Positions 31,770 to 40,333 of a DNA stretch of 64,000 nucleotides are shown piece by piece. The DNA comes from Nocardia rhizosphaerihabitans (GTDB lineage Bacteria; Actinomycetota; Actinomycetes; Mycobacteriales; Mycobacteriaceae): positions 124,001 through 188,000 of the forward strand of contig NZ_BMNE01000001.1 in the NCBI RefSeq assembly GCF_014646295.1, read 5' to 3'. Numbering within the stretch: the stretch's first letter is position 1; every line of letters starts with the position of its first letter. A program made the position numbers and the translations under genes. Below the pieces are notes generated by a model that made no database searches, was not told where the DNA came from, and worked only from the letters and a program-made list of their open reading frames with translations.

Positions 31770-33037
31770 AGGAATTCCTTGATTCGGGGCCACAGGCCGG
31801 TGATCACCGCGCCCGCGGCGGCCAGCAGCAGGATCAGGGTGCCGAAGGGGCTGAGGATGAAGGTGGTTCCGGCGGCGTCGACGCCGTCGCGCAGGTCGGT
31901 GCGGGCCTGGGCGAGGGCGTCGCGGAGTTCGTGGTCGAGGCGGGCGAAGCTGGTGGCCGAGCTGTCCGGGCCGGTACCGATCGCCTGGGTGACGGCACCG
32001 GTGTAGTCGGCCTTCTCGTAGGCGGTGCGCTGGGCGTTATGGCCTGCGGTCCAATTCGTCAGTGCGCGACCGGCTTCGGAGTCGGCCGCCCCTGCGGCGG
32101 TGAGGCGCTCTTCCAGGTTGGTGGTGTGGGTCTGGAAGGCCGCTTCGGGCGCGGTGATGTCGCCGCGGGTGATCAGGGCCAGTGTTTCGTCGGTGCGGGC
32201 CTGCTGGGCCAGAATGCGGGCGCCTGCCAGATTCTCCACGCGCGCGCCGGCTCCCGAGTCGCCGGTGTCGAGCAGGTGCGCGGCGGTCAGCGTGGCGCCC
32301 ACCGACCACAGCACGGCCAGCAGCGCGGCGGCCGCGGCCAGGGCGACACCGGCATTCACCAGCCGGTTGGTGCGGCGCAGCAGCACCACCGAACCGACGG
32401 CGCAGGCGGCCAGGACCAGCAGCAGGAGCACGATCGTGGTCCATGGAAGCGCGCCGATGCGGTGCTGGTCTTCGCGCACCGCGGCGAAACGGGCCTTGTT
32501 GAGCTGTTCGGCGTTGGGCAGCAACGAGGTCTGCATCAGGTCCGAGGCCTGCCGCAGGTAGGCGGAGCCGACCGGGAAGCCCTGCCGGTTGTTGGCGCGG
32601 GCGGTCTCCACCAGACCGGTGTAGGTCGGCAGGTCGGCGGCGATGCGGGCGACGATCGCCCTGGTCTGCGCGTCGGTCGCGCCCGCCGTCGCTTCCGCCA
32701 GTGCCGCGGCGGCTTCGGCGAGCGACTGCTCGTAGGTGTCGCGCACCTGCGGTGATTCGATGCCGCCGGACAGGAACGCCGTCGCCGCGCCGGCATCGGC
32801 CGCCGACAGCGAGACGTAGAGGCTTTGCGCGGCGAATGCCAGCGGTTCGGTCCGGTCCAGCACCTGTTCGGTGCGCCCGACCTTCGCGTCGAGCTGTTGT
32901 CCCGCAGTCGATCCGGCGACCACGCAGGCCACCGTGAGCACCACGAGCACCACACCGAGCACACCCGGTGTCGTCGCGGCGAAACGCCGCAGCCACATCC
33001 CCGCGTCACGGATGGTCGCCGGTAGGCGAGATCCCAC
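31766..33037 (-). CDS. glnX: GlnX-like transmembrane signal transducer
   Basis: 423 residues, four hydrophobic helices: about 15-40 (VLGVVLVVLTVACVVAG), two adjacent ones at about 205-255, and one at the C-terminus (LILLLAAAGAVITGLWP). Helical extracytoplasmic domains lie between them. This is the GlnX layout, which couples GlnH outside to PknG inside. AAGGAGG lies 6 nt before GTG 33037, whereas the ATG at 33052 has its purine run directly abutting it, so the GTG is preferred. First gene of the seven-gene chain. Confidence 0.88.
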   Translation of the reverse strand: MGSRLPATIRDAGMWLRRFAATTPGVLGVVLVVLTVACVVAGSTAGQQLDAKVGRTEQVLDRTEPLAFAAQSLYVSLSAADAGAATAFLSGGIESPQVRDTYEQSLAEAAAALAEATAGATDAQTRAIVARIAADLPTYTGLVETARANNRQGFPVGSAYLRQASDLMQTSLLPNAEQLNKARFAAVREDQHRIGALPWTTIVLLLLVLAACAVGSVVLLRRTNRLVNAGVALAAAAALLAVLWSVGATLTAAHLLDTGDSGAGARVENLAGARILAQQARTDETLALITRGDITAPEAAFQTHTTNLEERLTAAGAADSEAGRALTNWTAGHNAQRTAYEKADYTGAVTQAIGTGPDSSATSFARLDHELRDALAQARTDLRDGVDAAGTTFILSPFGTLILLLAAAGAVITGLWPRIKEFL

Positions 33038-33155
33038 ACCGTCCTCCTTCATCTCCCCGGGCGGTGTCTTCGATCGCGATAGTACGGGAGGCACTGACAA
33101 TTCGCCCGGGCGACCGAAATCGGCTCCGCACAAGCGGATCGGGCCCCTGGATGCG

Positions 33156-33188
33156 AAAAGGCCCGCCACACCGATGGTGTGACGGACC
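33156..33188 (-). terminator. Rho-independent terminator after the EthA-like gene
   Basis: On the minus strand a 13-bp stem (two G-U pairs) with an ATC loop is followed by TTTT (33156-33159 on the plus strand). It lies 25 nt past the monooxygenase stop and before the glnX start, separating the two same-strand units. Confidence 0.8.
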
Positions 33189-33212
33189 CTGTCAGGTTCG
33201 ACGTAGCGCCAG

Positions 33213-34712
33213 TCAGGCGCCGACGACCTTCTCGCCCGGCTTGACGGCGGTGCCGACCTTGCTGAACCGCAGCACGCCGTCCTCGATCGGCGCCTTGTGC
33301 ATCAGCGTGCGGTCGCGGTAGTAGTTGTTGACCAGCTTCCAGGCGCCACGGGCACCCTGCCGCGGCATCGCGTCGTTGCCGCGCTGGATGTAGCCCGAGG
33401 TGAGCGCGCCACCCATCAGCGACTCGTCGGCGATGTCCTCGGGGTTGGCGTGCACCTCGAAGGTGGTGTAGCCGCGGTCGCGCATGATGTTGAGGACGCG
33501 GCACAGGTAGGCGGCAGCGAGGTCGGCCTTCAGCGTCCAGGACGCGTTGGTGTAGCCGATGATCATCAGGAAGTTCGGGATGTCGGAGTACAGGACGCTC
33601 TTGTAGGCGACGGTCTCGTTGAACTTCACCGGCTCGTCGTCGATGCTCAGGGTGATCCCGCCGAGCATCTGCACGTTCAGGCCGGTGGCGGTGACGATGA
33701 TGTCGGCCTCGAGCTCCTGGCCGGACTCGGTCAGGATGCCCTTCTCGGTGAACTTGGCGATGCGGTCGGTGACGATGTCGGCCTTGCCGCTCTTGAGCAC
33801 CTTGAACAGGTCGCCGTTGGGCACCACGCACAGGCGCTGATCCCACGGGTTGTAGCTCGGGGTGAAGTGGCGCAGGTCCACGTTCTTGCCGACTTGCAGC
33901 CGCACCTGGGCCAGCATCAGCTTCTTGGCCAGCTCGGGGTTGGTGCGCGAGAGCTGGAAGCTGGCGCGCTGCAGGGCGATGTTGCGGGCGCGGCCGATCT
34001 TGTAGGCGATCTGGTCGGGCACGCGCGACTTCTTGAAGCCGACCGCGACCGGGTCCTCCGACGGCAGCGCCTGGATCCAGGTGGGCGAACGCTGCAGCAT
34101 GGTGACGTGCGCGGCGTCGTCGGCCATCGATGGGATCAGTGTGATCGCGGTGGCGCCGGAGCCGATGACGACGACCTTCTTGCCCTTGTAGTCCAGGTCC
34201 TCGGGCCAGTGCTGCGGGTGCACGATCCGGCCCTGGAAGTCGTCCTGACCGGGGAAGGTGGGCTGGTAGCCCTCGTCGTAGTTGTAGTAGCCGCTGGCGC
34301 CGACCAGGAAGTTGGCGGTCCAGGTCTCGGTCTCGCCGGTCGCCTCGATCAGGGCGGTCACGGTCCACAAGGCCGAGGCGCGGTCGAAGGCGGCTGTGAC
34401 GACCTTGCGGCCGAAGGTGATGTGGTCGGTGACGCCGTATTCCTTGGCGGTGTCCTCCACGTACCGGCGGATGCTGGCGCCGTCGGCGAGCACCTTGGTG
34501 CCGATCCAGGGACGGAATCCGAAGCCGAAGGTGAGCATGTCCGAGTCGGAGCGGATGCCGGGGTACTTGAACAGGTCCCAGGTGCCACCGATGTTCTCGC
34601 GGCGCTCCAGGATCGCGTAGCTGCGTCCGGTCTGCTCGCGGGTGAGGTGACAAGCCGTGCCGATTCCGGACAGGCCAGCGCCGATGATCAGTACGTCGAC
34701 ATGCCGCGTCAT
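33213..34712 (-). CDS. EthA-like FAD-dependent Baeyer-Villiger monooxygenase
   Basis: 499 residues. Two Rossmann motifs are present, GAGLSGIG (FAD, near residue 11) and GSGATA (NADPH, near 186). The Baeyer-Villiger fingerprint F-x-G-x3-H-x3-W appears as FQGRIVHPQHW (about 159-169). The segments GTWDLFKYPGIRSDSDM and FGFRPWIG match the EthA group, which oxidises ketones and activates thioamide prodrugs. Unlike mycobacterial ethA, no TetR (ethR) gene lies divergent to it; an SsuD-like gene does. Its own terminator follows. Confidence 0.92.
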   Translation of the reverse strand: MTRHVDVLIIGAGLSGIGTACHLTREQTGRSYAILERRENIGGTWDLFKYPGIRSDSDMLTFGFGFRPWIGTKVLADGASIRRYVEDTAKEYGVTDHITFGRKVVTAAFDRASALWTVTALIEATGETETWTANFLVGASGYYNYDEGYQPTFPGQDDFQGRIVHPQHWPEDLDYKGKKVVVIGSGATAITLIPSMADDAAHVTMLQRSPTWIQALPSEDPVAVGFKKSRVPDQIAYKIGRARNIALQRASFQLSRTNPELAKKLMLAQVRLQVGKNVDLRHFTPSYNPWDQRLCVVPNGDLFKVLKSGKADIVTDRIAKFTEKGILTESGQELEADIIVTATGLNVQMLGGITLSIDDEPVKFNETVAYKSVLYSDIPNFLMIIGYTNASWTLKADLAAAYLCRVLNIMRDRGYTTFEVHANPEDIADESLMGGALTSGYIQRGNDAMPRQGARGAWKLVNNYYRDRTLMHKAPIEDGVLRFSKVGTAVKPGEKVVGA

Positions 34713-34773
34713 TGAGGAAACTCGTTTCGTAGGGTCCGTCGCCGCTCGCGCATCGTCGCCCGAGCCTCCGGCA

Positions 34774-34802
34774 AGATTACGTGTTTCGCATAGTTACGTC
34801 TA
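34774..34802 (-). promoter_or_regulatory. Candidate promoter of the EthA-like gene
   Basis: On the minus strand TAGACG and TAATCT are separated by 17 nt, giving a start about 54 nt before the ATG. The A/T-rich patch stands out in the 214-bp divergent gap. A direct repeat TTACGT (34777-34782, 34794-34799) overlaps it and could bind a regulator. Confidence 0.4.
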
Positions 34803-34926
34803 GTTCGGCTCGGTCGCGCCGCGGCGTGTCGGGGGTTGCACGCACGCTGATCCGAATCCGTGACGTCGCCGCCTTCGCCGGTCAGAGTCGATAACCGACT
34901 CCCATCACTGCGACGAAAAGGCGGAC

Positions 34927-36081
34927 ATGACCGAGCGCGGACTGTCGTTCCACTGGTTCCTGCCCACGTATGGCGATTCGCGCGGGCTGGTCGCCGGCGG
35001 ACACGGCAGCTTCATGTCCGGCGATCGCCCGGCCACGCTGCGCTATCTGAACCAGCTCACGGCCGCGGCCGAGGACAACGGCTTCGAGGGCGTGCTGACC
35101 CCGACCGGCGCGTGGTGCGAGGACGCCTGGCTGACGACGGCGATGCTGGTACAGACCAGTGAGACGCTGAAGTTCCTGGTGGCGCTGCGTCCCGGCCTGG
35201 TCAGCCCCACCCTGGCGGCGCAGATGGCGGCGACGTTCCAGCGGCATTCCGGCGGCAGGCTGCTGCTCAATGTGGTCACCGGCGGTGAGCCGCGCGAGCA
35301 GCACGCCTACGGCGACTTCCTGGACAAGGCGCAGCGCTACGCCCGCACCGGGGAGTTCCTGCGCATCGTGCGCGAGCTGTGGGAGTCGACCGAGCCGATC
35401 AGTTTCAGCGGTGAGCATCTGCAGGTGCGCGACGCGCTGCTCAGTGCCCGGCCCGACCCGGTTCCGCCGGTCTTCTTCGGCGGCTCCTCCGGTCCCGCGG
35501 GCCCGGTGGCCGCCCGCTACGCCGATACCTATCTGACCTGGGGCGAACCCCTCGACGCGGTGGCGAAGAAGCTCGACTGGATCCGGGGCCTGGCCGCGAT
35601 CGAAGGCCGCACCGTCGACTTCGGTCTGCGCATCCACGTCATCAGCCGCGATACCGCCGCCGAGGCGTGGGCGGAGGCCGACCGGCTGCTGGCCGGCATC
35701 GCGCCGGGCGAGATCGCGCGGGTGCAGGCCAGCCTCGCCAACAGCGAGTCCGAGGGGCAGCGCCGGATGGCGCAGCTGCACAACGGGAGCACCGACGGGC
35801 TCGAGATCGCCCCCAACTTGTGGGCCGGGGTCGGTCTGGTCCGTGGCGGGGCGGGGACGGCACTGGTCGGCTCGCACGCGGAGGTGGCCGAGCGGCTGCT
35901 CGAGTACGCCGCGCTCGGGATCGACCATTTCATCCTGTCCGGGTACCCGCATCTGGAGGAGGCGTACTGGTTCGGGGAGGGTGTGCTGCCGATTCTGGAG
36001 CGCAAGGGCGTGTGGCAGCATCCGTCCCGGCCCGCCGCGGTGCCGGTGGTCGCGCCGTTCACCGCGGCGGCCAGTAGCTGA
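34927..36081 (+). CDS. SsuD-like FMNH2-dependent alkanesulfonate monooxygenase
   Basis: A 384-residue luciferase-like TIM-barrel enzyme. The family blocks FHWFLPTYGDSRGL, the LVALRPGLVSPTLAAQMAATF region, GGRLLLNVVTGG, FFGGSSGPA and YADTYLTWGEP match SsuD, which releases sulfite from alkanesulfonates using reduced FMN. No ssuABC transporter or SsuE reductase gene is next to it, so a related sulfur or other organic substrate is possible. It is divergent from the EthA-like gene. Confidence 0.88.
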   Translation: MTERGLSFHWFLPTYGDSRGLVAGGHGSFMSGDRPATLRYLNQLTAAAEDNGFEGVLTPTGAWCEDAWLTTAMLVQTSETLKFLVALRPGLVSPTLAAQMAATFQRHSGGRLLLNVVTGGEPREQHAYGDFLDKAQRYARTGEFLRIVRELWESTEPISFSGEHLQVRDALLSARPDPVPPVFFGGSSGPAGPVAARYADTYLTWGEPLDAVAKKLDWIRGLAAIEGRTVDFGLRIHVISRDTAAEAWAEADRLLAGIAPGEIARVQASLANSESEGQRRMAQLHNGSTDGLEIAPNLWAGVGLVRGGAGTALVGSHAEVAERLLEYAALGIDHFILSGYPHLEEAYWFGEGVLPILERKGVWQHPSRPAAVPVVAPFTAAASS

Positions 36082-36213
36082 ACATGGCAGTCGATGCACA
36101 GTGGCAGTCACTGCTCGTGACCGTGCATTCCTGACTGTCGAACCCGCGAACGGGGTGGTGACCTGGCATAGCCGCGCCGGCTCCGAAATCGCCATACTTT
36201 CGACCATCGGTGC

Positions 36214-36236
36214 TGTGATGCACGCTGTGCATCACA
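36214..36236. promoter_or_regulatory. Perfect 10-bp dyad in an intergenic gap (possible operator)
   Basis: TGTGATGCAC-GCT-GTGCATCACA is an exact inverted repeat in the 258-bp gap between the SsuD-like gene and the HAD gene. There is no T-tract, so an operator is more likely than a terminator. The ligand and regulator are unknown. Confidence 0.55.
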
Positions 36237-36339
36237 CAACCGAACTCCCCCAAGCGTTTTCGGCATCGAGTGCATCCGGCGTTCCACGTGAATCAGCCCG
36301 TAACCAGGGGTTCCGGGCGTCGGCGATACGCTCGGTCTC

Positions 36340-36954
36340 GTGACCCTCATCGTCGGCTTCGATCTCGACATGACCCTCATCGACTCGCGTCCCGGTGTCG
36401 CCCTGGCGATCGACACCCTGGCGCGCGAGTTCGATCTGCCGATGGTCGGCAGCCACTTCGCCGACCACCTCGGGCCGCCGCTGGCCACCCTGCTCGCCGA
36501 CGCGGGCGCCCCCGACGACCTGATCCCCCACCTGGTCACCCGGTTCCGCGCGCTCTATCCCGATGTCGTCGCGCACATCCCCGCGCTGCCCGGCGCGAGC
36601 GCCGCGCTCGACACGGTGCGCGCGGGTGGCGGACGCACGCTGGTGGTCACCGGCAAGTTCGAGCCGAACGCGCGACTGCACATCGACCATCTCGGCTGGA
36701 CCGTCGACCGTCTCGCCGGTGACCTGTGGTCCACCGGCAAGGCCGAGGTCCTGCGGGCCGAGTCCGCGCACGTCTTCGTCGGCGATCACGCCGGGGACAT
36801 GCGCGGCGCCAAGGCCGCCGAGGTGCTCGCGGTGGGTGTGACGACGGGCCCCTACGATGCCGACGGATTGCGGGCCGCCGGCGCCGATGTCGTTCTCGAC
36901 GACCTCACCCAGTTCCCCGACTGGCTGGCCGGCTACGCGGCGGCCCGCGGATAG
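36340..36954 (+). CDS. HAD-family hydrolase (phosphatase-like)
   Basis: 204 residues. HAD motif I is FDLDMTLIDSR (D8-x-D10), the late motif is VGDHAGDM, and Lys in VVTGKFEP lies at the motif II/III position. The alpha-helical cap is between. It resembles phosphoglycolate-phosphatase-like HADs. GTG start. It is followed 71 nt later by a methyltransferase on the same strand; the substrate is not known. Confidence 0.88.
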   Translation: MTLIVGFDLDMTLIDSRPGVALAIDTLAREFDLPMVGSHFADHLGPPLATLLADAGAPDDLIPHLVTRFRALYPDVVAHIPALPGASAALDTVRAGGGRTLVVTGKFEPNARLHIDHLGWTVDRLAGDLWSTGKAEVLRAESAHVFVGDHAGDMRGAKAAEVLAVGVTTGPYDADGLRAAGADVVLDDLTQFPDWLAGYAAARG

Positions 36955-37025
36955 GACCGGAACCGCCGGTGCGCGGGCGGGTGTACGGCCAGGAACCTCC
37001 GCACGGTCCCGCCCGTTGTCGTGGC

Positions 37026-37616
37026 ATGTCGACGGACCCCTACTGGAATCACAACACGCACTACCACCCCTGGATCCTCGAGCAGGTCCCCGCCGGGGCC
37101 CGCACCGCACTCGACATCGGTTGCGGCGACGGCCTGCTCGCCCGCAAGCTCGCCACCCGCTGCGACGCCGTCCTCGGCGTGGACATCGACGACACGGTGA
37201 TCGCCACCGCACCGCCCGCGCCCAACGTCCATCTCGAACAGGCCGACTTCCGCGAACTCGACGACACCTTCGACATGGTCACCGCGGTCGCGACCCTGCA
37301 CCACGTCCCGGTCCGCGACGGCATCGCGGCGCTACGCCACCTGGTCGCGCCCGGCGGCACCCTCGCGGTGGTCGGCCTGTGGAAGATGCACCCCCTCACC
37401 GACTTCCACTACCTGCCGTTGCTGCCCGCGATCCGCGGCCTGGACTGGTGGCAGCGCAAGTCGCTCGGCGGACCGCAGGCCGCCGTGCGCGATCCGCAGG
37501 AAACGCTGTCCGAGATCCGTTCGGTGGCCGGCGAATTGCTGCCCGGCGCGCAGATCCGCCGCCGCCTCATGTGGCGGTACACCCTCGTATGGCGCCGACC
37601 GCGTCAGCTCGGATAG
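37026..37616 (+). CDS. SAM-dependent methyltransferase (class I)
   Basis: 196 residues. Motif I is ALDIGCGDGLLARKL (about 30-44), motif II VLGVDIDDTVI, and the post-motif TAVATLHHVP. This is the methyltransferase-11/UbiE-like pattern. Substrate unknown. Its end overlaps the end of the convergent SDR gene by 13 nt. Confidence 0.88.
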   Translation: MSTDPYWNHNTHYHPWILEQVPAGARTALDIGCGDGLLARKLATRCDAVLGVDIDDTVIATAPPAPNVHLEQADFRELDDTFDMVTAVATLHHVPVRDGIAALRHLVAPGGTLAVVGLWKMHPLTDFHYLPLLPAIRGLDWWQRKSLGGPQAAVRDPQETLSEIRSVAGELLPGAQIRRRLMWRYTLVWRRPRQLG

Positions 37617-38347
37617 GCCGCCACCAGACCGCCGTCGACGATGATGTCCTGGCCGTTCACATAGGACGCGTCGGCGGATCCGAGGAAGGCGACAAGGGCG
37701 GCTATCTCGTCGACCCTGCCGAAGCGGCCTGCCGGCACCCGGCCCGCCGCCATCGCCGCGAAGTCCTCGCTCATCGCGCCCGCCGACATGGGGGTGTCGA
37801 TGTAGCCGGGGCTGATCGAGTTCACCCTGATCCTGCGCGGGGCGAGTTCGGTGGCCAGGGTGCGTGCCAGGTTGTGCACGGCGGCTTTCGTCGCAGCGTA
37901 GAGGGTGAGGGCGTGGTCGGCGCGGTGCAGGGTCCACGAGGCATTGAGGACGACGGACGCGCCCGCCGTGAGCAGCGGCAGGGTCTTCTGGACGGTGTAG
38001 AAGACACCTTTGAAATTGACGTCGACGGCGTGGTCGAAGGCGTCCTCGGTGATGTCGGGAAACGGTGCGAACGTGCCGGTGCCCGCATTGGCGAAGACCA
38101 GATCGAGGCGGCCGAAGCGGGTGGCGATCGCCTCGGTGAGCGCATCCAGGGCGGTGAGGTCCGCGGTGCCGGCGGCGATACCGGTTGCCTGCGGGCCCAA
38201 TTCGGCCGCGGCGGCCTGCACCCGGTCTTCGGTGCGGCCGGTGACGACGACCCGGGCGCCTTCTTCGATCAGGCGGCGGGCGGTGGCCAGGCCCATGCCG
38301 CTGGTGCCGCCGGTGACGAGGGCGATCTTGTCGGTGTAGCGGTGCAT
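37604..38347 (-). CDS. Short-chain dehydrogenase/reductase
   Basis: A 247-residue classical SDR: TGGTSGMGLA cofactor loop, NAG, Ser in LNASWT, and the active-site Y-x3-K in LYAATKAAVHN. The C-terminal VNGQDIIVDGGLVAAYP is standard for the 3-oxoacyl-reductase-like class. It is the last gene of a three-gene unit, and its start lies inside the 3' end of the hydrolase gene (79-nt overlap). Confidence 0.9.
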   Translation of the reverse strand: MHRYTDKIALVTGGTSGMGLATARRLIEEGARVVVTGRTEDRVQAAAAELGPQATGIAAGTADLTALDALTEAIATRFGRLDLVFANAGTGTFAPFPDITEDAFDHAVDVNFKGVFYTVQKTLPLLTAGASVVLNASWTLHRADHALTLYAATKAAVHNLARTLATELAPRRIRVNSISPGYIDTPMSAGAMSEDFAAMAAGRVPAGRFGRVDEIAALVAFLGSADASYVNGQDIIVDGGLVAAYPS

Positions 38348-39312
38348 GCAAATCCTTCGGTGAGATGGTCGGCGACGGCGGGGAGCCAGGCCTGCTGGTT
38401 GTTGCCGACGAGGTGATCGCCGCCGGGGACGCGGAGATAGCGCCCGTTCGGGGCCTGGTTGGCCAGTGCCGCGCCGTCGGCGACGCCGGGGATGTGGTCG
38501 TCGCCGCCGTCGACGACCAGGAGCGGACAGCGCAGTGTCGGTGCGCGCTCGGCGAGGTCCACGGTGGCGGCGAATGATGCGGCGGCCGAGGGTGATCCGG
38601 CGCGACGGGTCATCAGGTCGCGCACCGGGTCGGGCAGGGTCGACCAGTCCAGGCGGTAGGGCCCGCTCACGGTGGCGGCCACGATGATTCGCGGGTCTCG
38701 GGCAGCGGCTGCCGCGGCGTAGTAGCCGCCGAGACTCAGCCCGACGACGCCGACCCGGGCGACACCGAGAGCGTCGATCGCCGCGCCGATGACCGCGGGA
38801 TAGTCACCGGTGAGCGTCGATGTTCCGATGCGGGCGCCTTGCCCGGGACCGTCCATGGCGAAGACCGCGACGCCCCGCGCGAGGAGTGCGTCGGCGAGGA
38901 CGTGGAATTCGTCCTTGCTCGAGTCGAGGCCGGGCACCACGATCACCGTGCCCACCGCGTCGGCGGGGCCGCGCAGGATGCCGGTGAAATCGGCACCGGT
39001 AATCCGTCGCGCTGTCGGTTCCAGCAGGGAAAAGCCGTGTTCGGCAGCGGAGTCCGCCGCTTCGGCATGGGCCACGTGGTTCTCGTCGGGAACGAGTGTC
39101 GCCAGGTGCGACCAGCGGGCCGACATCAGGAGGTGGTGGCCACGGGTGATCGCCGAACCCGGTGCTGTCCGGTACCTGGCCGCGGCCGCCGCGCACGCCG
39201 GCGCCCAGTCGGCGGGGGTGGCGATCTCGGCGCAGGTCCGCCGGTAGTCGTGCGGATCGATACCGGCACCGGTGGCCCGGCTGAACAGCGCCTCGACCAG
39301 TCCGTCGCTCAT
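38269..39312 (-). CDS. Alpha/beta hydrolase (FrsA/dienelactone-hydrolase-like)
   Basis: 347 residues. An N-terminal helical cap is followed by an alpha/beta-hydrolase core: GLDSSKDEF (oxyanion area, about 145), nucleophile elbow GLSLGGYY (about 213-220), acid VDGGDDH (about 288) and the GGDHLV histidine (about 312). The last ~26 residues, rich in Ser/Pro/Ala, are encoded in DNA that is also the start of the SDR gene. The ATG overlaps the quinone-oxidoreductase stop. Confidence 0.85.
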   Translation of the reverse strand: MSDGLVEALFSRATGAGIDPHDYRRTCAEIATPADWAPACAAAAARYRTAPGSAITRGHHLLMSARWSHLATLVPDENHVAHAEAADSAAEHGFSLLEPTARRITGADFTGILRGPADAVGTVIVVPGLDSSKDEFHVLADALLARGVAVFAMDGPGQGARIGTSTLTGDYPAVIGAAIDALGVARVGVVGLSLGGYYAAAAAARDPRIIVAATVSGPYRLDWSTLPDPVRDLMTRRAGSPSAAASFAATVDLAERAPTLRCPLLVVDGGDDHIPGVADGAALANQAPNGRYLRVPGGDHLVGNNQQAWLPAVADHLTEGFACTATPTRSPSSPAAPAAWAWPPPAA

Positions 39313-40232
39313 CGGGTGGAGCTCGTGGTCAGCACGGCTTTGCCGCGCACCCGGCGTTCCCGCAGGTCCACGAGCACACGCGCCGTCTCGGACCAGTCGG
39401 CGACCAGCCCGACCTCCGGATGCAACCGGCCCTCGGCCACCAACCGCACCAGGGTGCCGAGATCGCGGCCGTATGGTCCACCCGCGTAATGGAAGTGGCG
39501 GATCGTCGCGTTCTCGGGACCGGCGAAGAAGTCGAAGAAGTTCAGCGTCGCCGGGATGCGGCCGGCCTGCCCGAACCAGATCAGGGTGCCGGCGGGCCGG
39601 AGCCGGGCCAGGCACGCGGCCACCGCGGAACCACCGGTCGACTCGAGCACGAGGTCGAACGGGCCTGCCGCGTCCGCGATGTCGTGCACCACGTGGGTCG
39701 CGCCGAGTGCCGACAGCCGGCTGCCGCGTTCCGGCGTCGCCGTCACCGCGGTGACCTCGGCTCCCGCACCCGCGGCCAGTTCGGTGACGTAGTGCCCCAC
39801 CCCGCCGGACGCCCCGGTCAGCAGTATCCGCTTACCCTGCACGGCGCCCGCCGCGCGGAGCAGGCGCACGGCCGTGATCCCGGCCAGCGGCAGGGCCGCC
39901 GCCGTCACCGCGTCGAGCGCATCGGGCAGCACGGCGAGCGCATCGGTCGGCACCGCGACGTAATCGGCCCAGCCACCCAGCGGCGGATGACCGACCACCC
40001 TGGACCCTATCCGCGGACCCGACCCGTCGGCCGCGGCCTGCACGACCAGCCCGGCGACGTCCTTGCCCGGCAACAGATCCGGGCGCGGATTCTCCAGCAG
40101 GAACGTCTCGCCGCGGTTCGGGGCGAAGGCTTCGACGCGCACCAGCGCCTCGTCGGAGCGCGGCACCGGTTCGGCCGCCTCGGTGAACGCGACCGGTCGC
40201 TCCGGATCGCCGGTCGGAATCAAACGCTGCAT
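39309..40232 (-). CDS. Zinc-independent quinone oxidoreductase (MDR family)
   Basis: 307 residues. An N-terminal GroES-like domain (VRVEAFAPNRGETFLL) is followed by an NADPH Rossmann domain with GASGGVGHYVTELA (about 139-152). No catalytic zinc ligands are seen. It is the first gene of the leftward unit with the hydrolase and SDR, divergent from a LysR regulator across a 101-bp spacer with a clear palindrome. Confidence 0.9.
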   Translation of the reverse strand: MQRLIPTGDPERPVAFTEAAEPVPRSDEALVRVEAFAPNRGETFLLENPRPDLLPGKDVAGLVVQAAADGSGPRIGSRVVGHPPLGGWADYVAVPTDALAVLPDALDAVTAAALPLAGITAVRLLRAAGAVQGKRILLTGASGGVGHYVTELAAGAGAEVTAVTATPERGSRLSALGATHVVHDIADAAGPFDLVLESTGGSAVAACLARLRPAGTLIWFGQAGRIPATLNFFDFFAGPENATIRHFHYAGGPYGRDLGTLVRLVAEGRLHPEVGLVADWSETARVLVDLRERRVRGKAVLTTSSTR

Positions 40233-40286
40233 GCCCCGAGGTAACCGCCGCGCGGGCCCGATCGGCCAACAACCCGACGGTCATCC

Positions 40287-40305
40287 CGACAACGATCGGT
40301 TGTCG
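40287..40305. promoter_or_regulatory. LysR operator candidate, 7-5-7 palindrome
   Basis: CGACAAC-GATCG-GTTGTCG is a perfect inverted repeat in the divergent spacer, 29 nt before the LysR start and 55 nt from the oxidoreductase start. Size and position fit a LysR recognition site controlling both transcripts. Confidence 0.75.
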
Positions 40306-40333
40306 CCGCTGGGTACGGCTACAGTCGACGACC

